Source of the DNA: Phlegmacium glaucopus
Taxonomy: Eukaryota; Basidiomycota; Agaricomycetes; Agaricales; Cortinariaceae
Assembly (NCBI GenBank): GCA_015039465.1
Contig: MU130382.1
Span: forward strand, 212,612-242,006
Direction of reading: 5' to 3'
DNA length: 29,395 nt
The notes beneath the pieces were generated by a model. That model worked only from the letters and a program-made list of their open reading frames with translations, was not told where the DNA came from and did not search any database. Position 1 is the stretch's first letter, and each line of letters starts with the position of its first letter. The position numbers were made by a program, and so were the translations under genes. This document shows positions 20,285 to 29,395 of the stretch, piece after piece.

Positions 20285-20685
20285 TGTTACAACTTCAAAC
20301 GGCTCAGAAGCTTCTGGTCGTAAACAGTCATATAAGAGATCATTTGTTTGTTCGATGAGCTCAGAAGAATACCAAGAGATAAGTCTCAAGGCAGCGTCTT
20401 AAGAGTTTGAGAATGTTCAAGAGCAAAGTAACCAGGGTTGGAGTCTCAAGAATTAGCTAAAGTTACAACGAGTAGTATGTACTGTATTTATAGATAAACG
20501 AGAGAGTTGTGTATGAAGTGAAACATCCGCATGTAAGAAGGTATGCATATGTAAGAATAGATGAAACATATGAAGAAGGGGAAAAGAGCATGTGGAGCGG
20601 AAATGGAGAGAGGGCATAAGGCATGTGTAGGTGAAACAGGCATGTGTTCGGTGGAGATAAGAAAAGAAAAAGAGAGTTCGTAACA
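20285..20685 (-). mobile_element. 401-bp solo LTR inserted in the Helitron Rep gene
   Basis: The ends are tgttac...gtaaca (TG..CA with a 6-bp inverted repeat). The flanks carry an exact 5-bp duplication cccgt at 20280-20284 and 20686-20690. Removing the insert rejoins the Rep frame (ALRNG-VFCDKM). On the minus strand it carries tataaatacag (about 20488-20500) about 200 bp from its edge, a likely LTR promoter, which sets the orientation. No internal retroelement genes remain, so it arose by recombination between two LTRs. Gypsy or Copia origin cannot be decided. Confidence 0.92.
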
Positions 20686-20690
20686 CCCGT

Positions 20691-21777
20691 TCCTCAACGC
20701 AGTCTTCAATTCTCGTGCAGTTGGCGCACCATCCAACCACAACAAGAGGTGCAAGTGAAGAGATCCACAACCTTGCACTTCCACCATGCCTATGTAGCTT
20801 TTCACTACTCCAAAGATCCCTTCTTTCCCTGTAATCATCCCGTTGCGATGTTTGGTTACTCCAATCAATACCTCCAGAATTGTCGCAATAATGAAGTGAA
20901 AATATTTCGCAGACGCGTATGGATTGGATGCTATGTTTATTGCCCTGTTGATGCAATCTGGTCCTGCAGTTTCACAAAACCTGTCTAGGTCAATATCTGC
21001 TCCTGCAAACACTTGTGCAATTGGATCTTGAGTGTCCAAGGGATTTATCGTCACCCAAAGACTTGGAGGGTTATGAAGTAAGTTCATCCCCCAAATTTTC
21101 CCTCTGATAGATTTGCGCGATTCATCTGACCCTTGGACCTTCGTTTTCACCGTACTTAACAGACCACGAAACATTTGAACGCCTGGATTTGAAAATGGCA
21201 CTCCTCGTGTTTCTTCTCTGCTCGCCTTCGTCAGATCCTCTGCGCTTATAGATGATAGAACATTCTGGTTTTGGAAAAACAAGTCTTTCTTCATTTGAAT
21301 ACAAGATGATCGACAGACCTGTCGCTTTTGGCAGACACCGAAGACTTGAAATGGGAAATGGAGATCTTGTTGAAACCGTTTATCTTCATACCGTAGTGCC
21401 CATCGCACATGGGTTTCATAAGGTACATTGACTTCACATTCAATTTCAAATCCACCCTGTCCAAATGGGAAGAGTGTAGGAAACGATCCCAACAAATGAT
21501 TTACATCGCTAGGGCCCCCATCGTTTCACTGACCAGTGATAGAATCAATCCTTGCGTATTCGTTTACAAACGCACTTCCCCTCCTAATCATGTAATCTTC
21601 TTCTTGTCTGCCCTTGCAACAGTTCGCTAAAGCATGTGCCAGGAGTTCCAAGTCTGTGACTTCAACTCCGTCCACATCAACTACTCCCAGATGCGCCAAT
21701 GGCAACACTCCTGCCTCTGTAGGTGACTCCGGGTCTATCAATGTATATTGTGAGTTGTGCACACATGCATTTCCCAT
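20691..21777 (-). pseudogene. Helitron Rep, HUH part (Helitron_like_N)
   Basis: The frame reads AGVLPLAHLGVVDVDGVEV and RRGSAFVNEYARIDSITGQ, then an in-frame TGA at 21526-21528. It continues NDGGPSDVNHLLGSFPTLF and PFGQGGFE, HVRWALRYEDKRFQQDLHFP, GSDESRKSIRGKIWGMN, LWVTINPLDTQDPIAQVFAG, and the HUH motif GCGSLHLHLLLWLDG (about 20730-20770), ending at the LTR. The His-Leu-His pair binds the metal for strand nicking. A frame break near 21780 separates it from the N-terminal region. Confidence 0.87.
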
Positions 21778-23144
21778 GTTTTAACCATGCTCTTACCTTC
21801 ATGTTCCCCCTCAGACACTTTGTCTACATCTACGTGAATATTAATACTTTCTAAAATATTTCTGGCAAAAAAATCCCAACCTTGTGTATCGTCCACCTCC
21901 TCAATGTCTTCAAGAGGAACATACCTGTCCTGTTCTGTATATAACATGTCCACGTCAGTCGCGTGCTTCACTGTAGCCATCAATTCGTACGGTACTCCAT
22001 CCTCTGGGAGAGCCGCAAGCCTTGAATCAGATATGATGATGTTGTACAGTGGATTATTTGCTTTCAGCCACTCCAATGCATTCCTTACCCACTTTCTCCT
22101 AACTCTGAAAAACTTTGGCATCGTCTTCTCCAGAAGGTTTTTCGGTCCAACAAAGGTGACACCTATCGTCGCTGCAAGCACTTTTGAAACCGGCGGCATT
22201 AGCGTGCCATCAATCATTGACATTATTTGTGATTGATCCAACCTATAAGGTGAAATGTTCCCTTTGACACCACTGTGCATTTGCCGCTGGTCCCAGTGGT
22301 GAGCACCCGATTTTTTGGGATACAACTCGACGATGTATGCGACAGGAATATACTTTGTGACAAGAATTTGTTCTGGCAAAGTCAAAAACTTCAACTTGTC
22401 CGGTGTCTTCCCAATCCATAGCTTATTTGCAAGTGCTAGCATTGGCACCTTGTCCATTTTAAGAGCTTGTGCACATTTGTAACATACATTTGCAGATGCA
22501 TCTTCAACTACTCCTTTTGGATGGAGTAACATCCCACCATATAGATCATGACGTGGATGGAATTCTGCGGGCTTCAAATTATGCCCATTTGGAATCGCAT
22601 TGATGCTAAAAACCATCAAGTCCGTTCTCGCCATCTCTTGAGCACATGAACTACAACTCCCGACTGCCACCACCTCGTTGCTTGTTCGATCTATGAACTC
22701 CACCCTCGCATCATTGATTACTTTTGTAAGTGGCGTCCTCATAAACAAATTTTCACATAACTCATTCACAACTCCCTCGTCCGCTGACAATTGAATGTCA
22801 TGACCACTAGAACGCATGTCTTCATCCTGTCCCAAAATTTGAACATCACCATCTCTGGAAAGGGACACATGTCGACGTCCATATTTTTGGAATCCTTTCT
22901 GAACGACCCCTATGACTTCCTCTCGAATTCTTTCCTGAATGACAGTAGACGCTTCACTAATAAGTCGATAGATTGCAGTATGTGTCGTTGCTCTTGAACA
23001 AGGAAGATGTCGCTGACATGTCTTCTTAAGATTTAGAATGGAAAACGAGTGTAGCATATTATGCATGTTCTCCCCATCAAGAAATGAGAGGGTGTGATTG
23101 ATGGGTTGTCTCCTAGATGAGTTGTTGTTAACCTCCATTCGCAT
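21738..23144 (-). pseudogene. Helitron protein N-terminal region (DUF6570-like)
   Basis: A 468-codon frame carries YGRRHVSLSRDGDVQILG and paired cysteines (VGSCSSCAQEM, NVCYKCAQALKMDKVP). It then has the block ALANKLWIGKTPDKLKFLTL, PEQILVTKYIPVAYIVELYP, HWDQRQMHSGVKGNISPY, which is the conserved PxxLxxLTxPEexLIxxxxPxxxxxxL...GN region ahead of Helitron Rep domains. Further on is the acidic EDIEEVDDTQGWDFFARN. It ends in a frame shift near 21780 before the HUH part. The cysteine pairs suggest zinc binding. The DUF name is from memory. Confidence 0.75.
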
Positions 23145-23166
23145 CTTACAATATCAGTCGTAACAT

Positions 23167-23487
23167 CTACCTTTTTAACAGGTAAGAGTTGTCATCTGAT
23201 GCGCCATTTGGTTCCTTGTCTATTGAATATCCCTCAGTGGCCATGCTCTCATTCAAGCCACTGCTGCTGGTAGTGGTTGAATTGGTATGAGCACTGACAT
23301 TCAATGCAATTTGTACTGCATGCCACACAGCGATCTGCGCGTTTGTGTCGAGAGACGCAATGAATTCATACAACTTTTGTCGTGAACTAAGCCTCGCCCA
23401 TCTTCTGCCACTTTTTAAATTACATATCGCTCGAATGATGTCGACTCTCGCGTTCTTCATCTCATCGTGAATAGGAACGCCACCCAA
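23167..23487 (-). CDS. Probable first coding segment of the Helitron protein
   Basis: A 106-codon frame (PIHDEMKNARVDIIRAICNL, RRWARLSSRQKLYEFIASLD, then a Ser/Thr-rich stretch) lies just upstream of and on the same strand as the Helitron N-terminal region, about 22 bp from it. It has no recognised domain. It may be spliced or frame-shifted onto the next frame. Assignment to the Helitron is by position and is an inference. Confidence 0.4.
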   Translation of the reverse strand: MGGVPIHDEMKNARVDIIRAICNLKSGRRWARLSSRQKLYEFIASLDTNAQIAVWHAVQIALNVSAHTNSTTTSSSGLNESMATEGYSIDKEPNGASDDNSYLLKR

Positions 23488-23689
23488 AAATGTCCAATAC
23501 GCTAAAATCTCATGGTTTCAAGACAAAGTGAACATGGGTTAGTCATTTATCTGACGATAAATTACTGATTTACCTATCGTCAAGCACCATATTTCCTACC
23601 ATCTCTTTCTGAATGCAAACGATGGTTCCCCCAATAGTTGAATTTGTAGGTGAAGTCTGTTAACGACATACATTCCTACCTCTTTGACT

Positions 23690-24279
23690 TTTATTGATCA
23701 CAATCACAAAATAAACACAAACGGCAACCCCAAAATCAAACTTCTGCTTATACGTTCAAAAAAGTACAACCATTGTCCATCCATTGATTGGTTTCCGAAC
23801 TTCATAAATTTGAAACTTTTAATCGGGTCAATTTTCAACGTACATCTGTTATCAAGTTCCAAGGAACCTTCGAAGCTTCTTTCATTTAAAAGTCATTGTA
23901 TTCCTCCGAGGAACGCGTGATGTCGAACTTCAATGAATACTTTGCTGTATTACCATCATTGCATTTCATACAGTTAGCATAGTGGTACACTGTAAAGGCC
24001 CTAGATGCTTAACGACACCTTCTACATACTCCTCATCAAAAGCATCCAGCGTCGTAAATATATCGAATGTATAAGCCTCAATCCAATATGTCTGATAAAT
24101 AAAATTGAAAACCCCAGTAACATTCTAACAATCATTAAACTCACCCTATGAAACGTTAAGAAGCAGTCACTGACATCTACACATTGAAGGTCCACGACCG
24201 CTACCATAAATGAGCCAATGTCCGCTGGTGACAGTGAACAATTCGACAAGTGATATTCACTCGATACATTCAAGATCAT
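23690..24279 (-). pseudogene. Unrecognised spliced coding fragment
   Basis: Exon A (24279-24145) encodes 45 residues starting MILNVSSEYHLSNCSLSPAD and ending CFLTFHR. A GT-AG intron (24144-24092) leads in phase 0 to exon B (24091-23991), giving TYWIEAYTFDIFTTLDAFDE then EYVEGVVKHLGPL. A second intron (from about 23990 to 23945) leads to exon C, which reads either KVFIEVRHHAFLGGIQ with stop at 23893, or KYSLKFDITRSSEEYNDF. In the latter case, after one frame break, it continues as LNERSFEGSLELDNRCTL and FKFMKFGNQSMDGQWLYFF to about 23690. Phase-perfect splicing argues for a real gene or captured gene piece. No family is recognised. It lies just outside the Helitron N-terminus. Confidence 0.45.
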
Positions 24280-24753
24280 TTCATGGCTTGGAGTACGCCA
24301 ATGTGCATACTACATTGAACATCAATGGATTTGAGGTCTTTACACTCCCCCACATTGTCTGGCCGGACTTCCGCCAGACTACTTCTGGACACTTTTTTAA
24401 TTTAATGTGATTTTTTGTGGTGTAAATAAGGGAAATTGTCTGGTGACTTTCCGTTGCCAATTCCGGTAATTGTCCGGCCGGACAATAATTCCGTCGGACA
24501 TGTCCAATGGACTTTCCGGCGGACAGCACGAAAAGACACAGCAGACAGCACCGGAAAGGCACCAGACTACAATATACTATTAATAGAAAACTACATATTA
24601 TTTACTACAAGGGGTGGCAGTGTCACGCTGCCATCACAATCCTAAATTTTGTCCAGGCCATGGGGTGATCATGTGACATGTGTGATACAACACATTTGCT
24701 TGTCACACACTTGTTCATCCTGTCTCCGCTACCATCACCACCTCACGTCGAGG
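24280..24753. other. Intergenic region with short inverted repeats
   Basis: No gene is supported. An 18-bp perfect palindrome (attgtccggccggacaat) lies at 24469-24486, in a stretch (24360-24560) with several related tggccggac / tccggcggac words. This could be the edge of an unidentified element. Confidence 0.5.
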
Positions 24754-25018
24754 ATGCCACCAACGATGACCACAGATGGTGCACAGCACCATCTGTGGTC
24801 GTCAAAACGTAAGTTATATCATTTACATACTGTTTCACACACTAACCACCTAATACACCTGACAGGACAGCGGTGACGTGGCAACGTCACCGCTCAATAT
24901 CAACATAAGCAACAACGACCACGGATGGTGCTGTGCGCCATCTGTGGTCGTCGTAAAGGTACGTATATCCTTTTCTCAGGATATACTCACATACTAACTA
25001 CCCGGTCCACCCCCCCAG
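24754..25018 (+). other. Three hairpins separated by two spliceosomal-type introns
   Basis: Hairpin 1 (24765-24803) has 15-bp perfect arms (gaccacagatggtgc and complement) plus three outer pairs. Hairpin 2 (24869-24894) has 11-bp arms (agcggtgacgt). Hairpin 3 (24915-24951) is a 17-bp relative of hairpin 1 with two G-U pairs. Between hairpins 1 and 2 lies gtaagt...ctaac...ctgacag (24809-24865), and after hairpin 3 gtacgt...actaac...ccccag (24959-25018). Both have good donor, branch and acceptor, on the same strand. The longest spliced frame is only about 50 codons and runs through the stems, so a structured non-coding transcript is as likely as a small protein. This is inference from sequence form only. 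Confidence 0.45.
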
Positions 25019-25039
25019 GACCTGCTTGCCCCACCGCGT

Positions 25040-25830
25040 TGATCGCTCCCCACCCGTTTTGAATGCCACACCCATTTTCGGCTGTACCCACCCATTTCGA
25101 CCCCCAACCGAGTACCATCGACTACCCAGCACCCGTTTGAGCCTTTACCGCCCACTTTACACCACTACCCCTCTCCTTTCGACTCCCACCACTTGTCCCC
25201 ACCCGTTTTGACCCACTGCCACCTACCTCAACCCCCCAACCCCTGTTTTCACCCCATTCCCGTCCGTTTCGACTCGCAACCGCCCGTTTAGCCCATCACT
25301 ACCCGTTTTGACCCACCAGCACCCGTTTTGACCCACCAGCACCCGCTTCAACCCACTGCCCCCCGCTTTCACCCCCTCTCACCCGTTTCCACTCGCAACT
25401 GCCCGTTTTAGCCCACCGCTGCCCGTTTCAACTCACCAACATCCGTTTCGACTTACCACCACCCGCTTCAACTTACCGCCACCCGCTTCAACTTACCACC
25501 ACCCGCTTCAACCCACTGCCCCCGTTTTCACCCTCTCCCACCTGTTTCCACTCGCAACCGTCCGTTTTAGCCCACCGCTACCCATTTCAACTCACCAACA
25601 CCTGTTTTGACTTACCACCACCGTTTTCACCCACTCACTCACCCGTTTTGACATACCATCGCCCGTTTTGACATACCACCACCCATTTTGACTTGCCACC
25701 GCCCGTTTTGACTTGCCACCGCCCATTTTGACTTGCCACCGCCCAATTTGACTCACAACCATCCATTTTAGTTTCACACTACTTTATTTGACCCACTCAC
25801 TCCCCTTCTTGACCCTCTACCACTTACTAA
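25040..25830. repeat. Degenerate ~20-bp GC-rich minisatellite
   Basis: Dozens of diverged copies of a unit near acccgttttgacccaccagc run through this stretch, with variants such as cccgcttcaacttaccacca and cccgttttgacttgccaccg. It has long open frames on both strands, but these are a product of the repeat. It lies between the hairpin unit and the KDZ-linked gene, and may be part of the 5' end of that element. Confidence 0.85.
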
Positions 25831-26015
25831 GCCCCTACCCTATGTAGTAGCACATGTATTTAGTCAAAAAATTATTCTTTTTTTGACTTAGAAGATTTTT
25901 GAAAGCGTGAGAAAAAAATTATATAATGTGATCAACAAGAGTAAAGTCTACTCATTGTATCTCTTTGTAAATCCACCACAATCTACAGAGATCCAACAAC
26001 ACCAACTGCTTTTAA
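25831..26015 (+). promoter_or_regulatory. AT-rich upstream region of the KDZ-linked gene
   Basis: After the GC-rich minisatellite the composition switches sharply to AT-rich. An attatataatgtg motif (about 25917-25930) lies about 90 bp before the first ATG (26016). This is likely the promoter and 5' UTR, judged only from position and composition. Confidence 0.35.
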
Positions 26016-28127
26016 ATGCCTCCTAAGGCTTCTGTTACACCTACCACAGCTACCCCAGTCCCAAAATCACCCCCCCAAGACTCGCAGAAGCACCTGGAAG
26101 CGAGCACAGTCCTCCACTGACACTGCTGTTGAACCACCTGCAAAGAAGATTGCTACAGGAGATGGAGAGGAGGGAGAAGAGAAAGGTGGATCAAGTGGCA
26201 AGGGTAAGAAAGGAAAAGGGATTAGGTGCGAAATTGTAGTCATTTTATCAACTTCACACTAATCCAACTATATTTACAGACAAACTACATTAAAGAAGAG
26301 AGTCTCTGCATCTGTGGGGTGTGTATTTCTTCTTCATTTATCAAGGCTATTCATCTAATTCTATGTTCAGGAAAAATACCAGTGATAATGTTCATTTAAC
26401 TCCGTATGAATTTCGCATTTCTGCTCATTTTATGATATATATTAATATATTCTATAATATAGGACTGAGCAGACACTTAAGGCTAGTGCTGCTGCTATTG
26501 CTCCACCTGCTAAACCCATCCAAAAGGGTAAAGCAGCCACCTCCTCTGTTCCAGTTATGAAACCTTCAACTCGTCAGCGTGTATCTGAAATTATTGATAA
26601 GAGGAGTGATAGTGGTGATGAGGATGAGGATGAGGATGAGGATGGGGATGGGGATGGGGATGGGGATGGGGATGGGGAGGATGAGGATGAGGATGAGGAT
26701 GAGGATGAGGATGAGGATGAGGATGAGGATGAGGATGGAGAGGGAGAGGGAGGAGAGGGAGAGGGAGGAGAGGGAGATAAGAAGGGCCAGGAGAAGAAGG
26801 AGAAGAAGAATGAAGGGGATGATCAGGAGATGGAAACCATAGCCAAGGAACCTGCTGCCATTCCAACTGGTTTGGCCAACACAATTGAAGTTACCAATCT
26901 GGCTGGTATGTTTATTATTTTAATTTATGATATATTTTATTCATTTATTTATCTTTAGATATTGAAACCAACCTTGATGAACTTCAGGGTGCCTCTAAGA
27001 TTATTGGTAGGTTCAATTCATCACAACAATGAATTGTTTTTAAATTTTTTGAAGGAGGCATTGCCCGCGGTAATGCTGTTGGAAATGTTTTTAACTGGGG
27101 TGATGTGACTATGGCTGATCCTCCTGCCTTACGCCAGAGAGGATTAGTATTTTTGTATTTTTCACATGAGGATCCCTCAGGGATCATACCCACCCAGTCA
27201 CATCCAACTATGAAAGTTTCCTTGGATGTCTTTGGCTCTTCTAAGCCTCTTTTTGAGGCTCTTGCCAAAAAATATGTAGATATTAGCAACAAAAGTGAGC
27301 TGCAATATATTATATTGCATTTCTATGCTCACTTTATCCAACATATAGAATATTCCATCCTTGTTCATAATGTCATCTGGACTCTTTTGGGTCCTTATGC
27401 AGTCATCACCTCAACTGATGGAGATGAAGATATCACCTGGCACACTGAAAACAATAAACCTGTGCTTCATGTGCTTTTTGTAAGTTTAAATTTATTTCCT
27501 TGATTAATAAATAAAATATAACATGACTGTTAGAGCAATTTTGTTTTGTCAGACACACCATCCAACATCATAACCTCCTCTGCTAGTCCTAGCCAAGCAG
27601 TAGTCTCTGCATCCTCCTCATCTACTCCAGCAACCATCTTGACTTCAGAGCAGTCTCTTGTTGCTAATGAACTCGATATACCATCTGATATGCTTCGCAC
27701 TGGTACTCCACTTTCCCTGCAGTCCAACTATCTCCGATATCTTGCCTATCTTGACACTTGTCAGAAATTGGCATATACCATGAGTGCAGGAACTTGGCCA
27801 TCAGAACTCAAAAAACCAACTTCGATGGATATCATTTTATTGTTCATTGGCAAATCAACCTGGTATGATTCGTGGATTAAAACTTTTCCAAATGTTGCTA
27901 AATACCCTGAAATGGTCAAATGGCTTAAATCTGAAGGAGACCAGAAGTCAGATCTGGAGGTATGGGGTCAATCTCAGAATAGTTATTCATTTCCAGATTT
28001 GATCACATGGTTGGGGAATGAAGGGACTTTAGTTGTTGAGGAGAAAGCAAAGAAGGGAAAGGGGAAGGAGAAGGAAAAGGGAAAAGTTTCTCACAAAGCA
28101 GGTTCCAGCAAGGCTGCTAGAAAGTAG
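26016..28127 (+). pseudogene. KDZ-linked companion protein, multi-exon, with a poly-C frame break
   Basis: Exons are about 26016-26225, 26280-26318, 26463-26905, 26959-27006, 27055-27294, 27349-27479 and 27534 (or 27553)-28127. The protein starts MPPKASVTPTTATPVPKS. A run of seven C (26070-26076) shifts the frame; with six it continues KTRRSTWKRAQSSTDTAVEP. It then has a Lys/Gly-rich stretch, a long Asp-Glu run (26621-26735), and DIETNLDELQGASKIIGG. The latter part has GLVFLYFSHEDPSGIIPTQ, YSILVHNVIWTLLGPYAVI, SNYLRYLAYLDTCQKLAY, KPTSMDIILLFIGKSTWYDS and a Lys-rich tail. No enzyme domain is visible. The charge pattern suggests a nuclear protein, possibly DNA- or chromatin-binding. It lies 160 bp upstream of the CxC5/KDZ gene on the same strand, so it probably belongs to that element. 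The junction of the last intron is uncertain. Confidence 0.55.
26621..26790. repeat. Purine-rich hexamer repeat (gatgag / ggggat / ggagag)
   Basis: Three consecutive repeat types (gatgag, gatggg, ggagag) encode the Asp/Glu/Gly-rich run of the companion protein. The opposite strand gives a PHPH frame that is only a shadow. Confidence 0.9.
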
Positions 28128-28287
28128 TAAGTAGCTGAGAAGCAGAAAAAAAATCAGATGTACCACCACAATTTAGTTACTCATTTTCTTTTTTTTTTGT
28201 AACAGTATTCAAGTTCTTTTGCTGGCACTTGGCCTTGCCTTTTCTGCCAACAATGTTTTCTTCAAATTTATTATCCTCTGTTATATA

Positions 28288-29395
28288 ATGGTCTTCACAT
28301 CATCTGGTGTACCATTACCTTTGGCATTGTCATTTATTCCACATGTTGTTGCTAGTCCTCAGTTTGCTTCTTTTCCAAGCATTGCATTTAAGGACTTTAG
28401 TGACTTCATTCTTGGAAATTTTGGCCCAACAATATCTCTTTCAACAGTCATAACACTTTTGCTCTCAATGACCAATAACACAGAGTTACTTTCTTTGCAT
28501 TTCAAACAGGCTGAGAAAGGAGGATCAACAGCTTGGATTAAATGTTTGGCTCGTGCAATTAAAGAACAACTTGGGTCTGACACTACAAAAACTCTCTTCT
28601 CAGCCTCTGAACTATCCATTTTGGAAAATACAACTACCAGGAACCCTGATATAATACCTTTGGCAAAAAAACTTAGTCAATTTTCACAGACATTGGAGCT
28701 CTATCCATATAATCAAAAGCGGAAATTCACTGGGACATTAAAGCCTGTATCTCATGACTCTATTCAACCTGCTCTTTTGATTTGCCCAAGATCATCTGTC
28801 TGTCTAACATCTGGTTGCAATAAATCCTCTTTACAACAAAATAGCCGACCACGTGATATCCCACGGGTGACTCTCATTAAAGGCACCACAATCCATCATA
28901 ATGTCCAATTACTCTCAGGATGCTGCAATAATTGTAAAACTATATATTATGCAGATCATGAACGCATACCTGCCTCTGAGGATACTGAAGCCACAAAATT
29001 CTTTCTGAACTCTGCACATTATCTTAAAGTTGGGCAAAAACTTTGGGTCAATCGTGAGTTCTCATCTGCAGTATTAAATGCAATGTATGATCTTCATGCA
29101 TCCGCATCTGGCTTCATGAATTTTTTCAATGACACATATGGCAATGAAAAACTTAAACTTTCTCGTCGCCATATTTGGGCTGCTTTTGTTTATGAATCTA
29201 TCAGACAAGTATCTGATGCATCTGGAGTTGATTTTTCCATATGAGACATTTCATCAGTGGATGAAGTTATACAGACTGCCTTCATTACTTTGGGAAAAAA
29301 TGGTATTATTCAATCAGCAGAGAATCATTCATGTGCTGAATGCTCCCAACCCTACCGAGCAACATCAGATGTGATTTTAAACCCTAATGATCCTT
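28288..29395 (+). pseudogene. KDZ transposase N-terminal part with CxC5-type cysteine cluster; internal stop, cut by window end
   Basis: The first ATG in frame is at 28288 (MVFTSSGVPLPLALSFIP). The frame runs through ILGNFGPTISLSTVITLL, a cysteine cluster LICPRSSVCLTSGCNKSSL, and GTTIHHNVQLLSGCCNNCKT with IYYADHERIP. It continues FFLNSAHYLKVGQKLWVN, FMNFFNDTYG and RRHIWAAFVYESIRQVSD. A TGA at 29242-29244 interrupts it. The same frame then continues DISSVDEVIQTAFITLGKNG and IIQSAENHSCAECSQPYRAT to the window end. The C...C...CC..C spacing followed by YY is the CxC5 cluster found with Kyakuja-Dileera-Zisupton transposases (family knowledge). The catalytic part lies beyond the window. It is a pseudogene unless the TGA is a sequencing error. 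Confidence 0.78.

Larger units (their letters stand above)
15403..23487 (-). mobile_element. Inactivated autonomous Helitron (Rep-helicase), interrupted by two insertions
   Basis: Read right to left, the parts are an N-terminal region (23487-21738), the HUH Rep domain (21777-20691), an LTR insert (20285-20685), the Y2 part of Rep (20279-19550), further Rep C-terminal sequence (19435-19005), a foreign block (17573-18999), and the PIF1-like helicase (17567-15403). Domain order and motifs are those of fungal Helitrons, which replicate as rolling circles. Termini were not found, so the limits given are only those of coding homology. Four in-frame TGA codons and at least two frame breaks show it is dead. 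Confidence 0.85.

Noticed and set aside
24649..24876. 75-codon + strand frame over hairpin 1
   Set aside because: It reads through a good intron, and the residues only mirror the palindrome. It is treated as part of the hairpin/intron unit.
25040..25830. CRISPR or coding repeat protein
   Set aside because: The units are degenerate and contiguous with no unique spacers. Frames on both strands follow from the repeat.
26591..26884. His-Pro repeat protein on the minus strand
   Set aside because: It is antisense to the Asp-Glu repeat of a spliced + strand gene.

Overview
The window is fungal nuclear DNA, almost certainly from a mushroom-forming basidiomycete (Agaricomycetes). The signs are GT-AG introns of about 50-75 nt, a fungal phi-like glutathione transferase, a Cdk8/Ssn3 kinase, an EPL1 fragment, and a load of Helitron, KDZ (Kyakuja-Dileera-Zisupton), LTR and miniature elements. 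Only three cellular genes look intact: a five-exon glutathione transferase (4830-5754, +), a five-exon Mediator kinase CDK8/SSN3 (6426-8029, -), and a two-exon signal-peptide/single-membrane-pass protein (9921-11139, +). A methionine aminopeptidase (3329-4128, -) and the C-terminal half of EPL1 (11987-13692, -) are broken.

Left end (1-3268). Positions 1 to about 1061 are the strangest part. Neither strand makes sense, but the letters read backwards WITHOUT complementing encode about 260 open codons, a correctly placed 48-nt intron and a second exon of a KDZ transposase C-terminus. That cannot arise by biological inversion and points to a string-reversed block in the record. From 1062 the sequence is in normal polarity and supplies the acidic tail and stop of such a protein. 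It is followed by 11-bp repeats that carry a 441-bp foldback MITE. Next comes a duplicate of the 3' end of the glutathione transferase gene, split by a 630-bp hAT-like MITE with an 8-bp target duplication. The intact copy at about 5.9 kb serves as the empty-site control.

Middle (8030-15400). This holds intergenic DNA with a decayed Tc1/IS630-like transposase start, the membrane protein gene, and the EPL1 remnant with several frame breaks. One break is a 10-bp tandem duplication. The EPL1 homology stops beside a 1.2-kb element with about 225-bp inverted termini and a 198-bp internal palindrome.

Helitron (15403-23487, -). A long Rep-helicase is readable from its N-terminal region through the HUH motif, the Y2 motif and the PIF1 helicase. 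It is dead: four in-frame TGA stops, at least two frame breaks, a 401-bp solo LTR with 5-bp target duplication just past the HUH motif, and a foreign block of about 1.4 kb (with a 10-bp minisatellite) between the Rep and helicase halves.

Right end (23700-29395). An unrecognised spliced coding fragment is followed by a hairpin/intron unit, a roughly 20-bp GC-rich minisatellite, and a second KDZ locus on the + strand. That locus has a multi-exon acidic/basic companion gene with a poly-C frame break, then the N-terminal (CxC5-type) part of a KDZ transposase with an internal TGA, cut by the window end. The window therefore ends at both sides in KDZ material. All calls come from reading the sequence; no database search was run.
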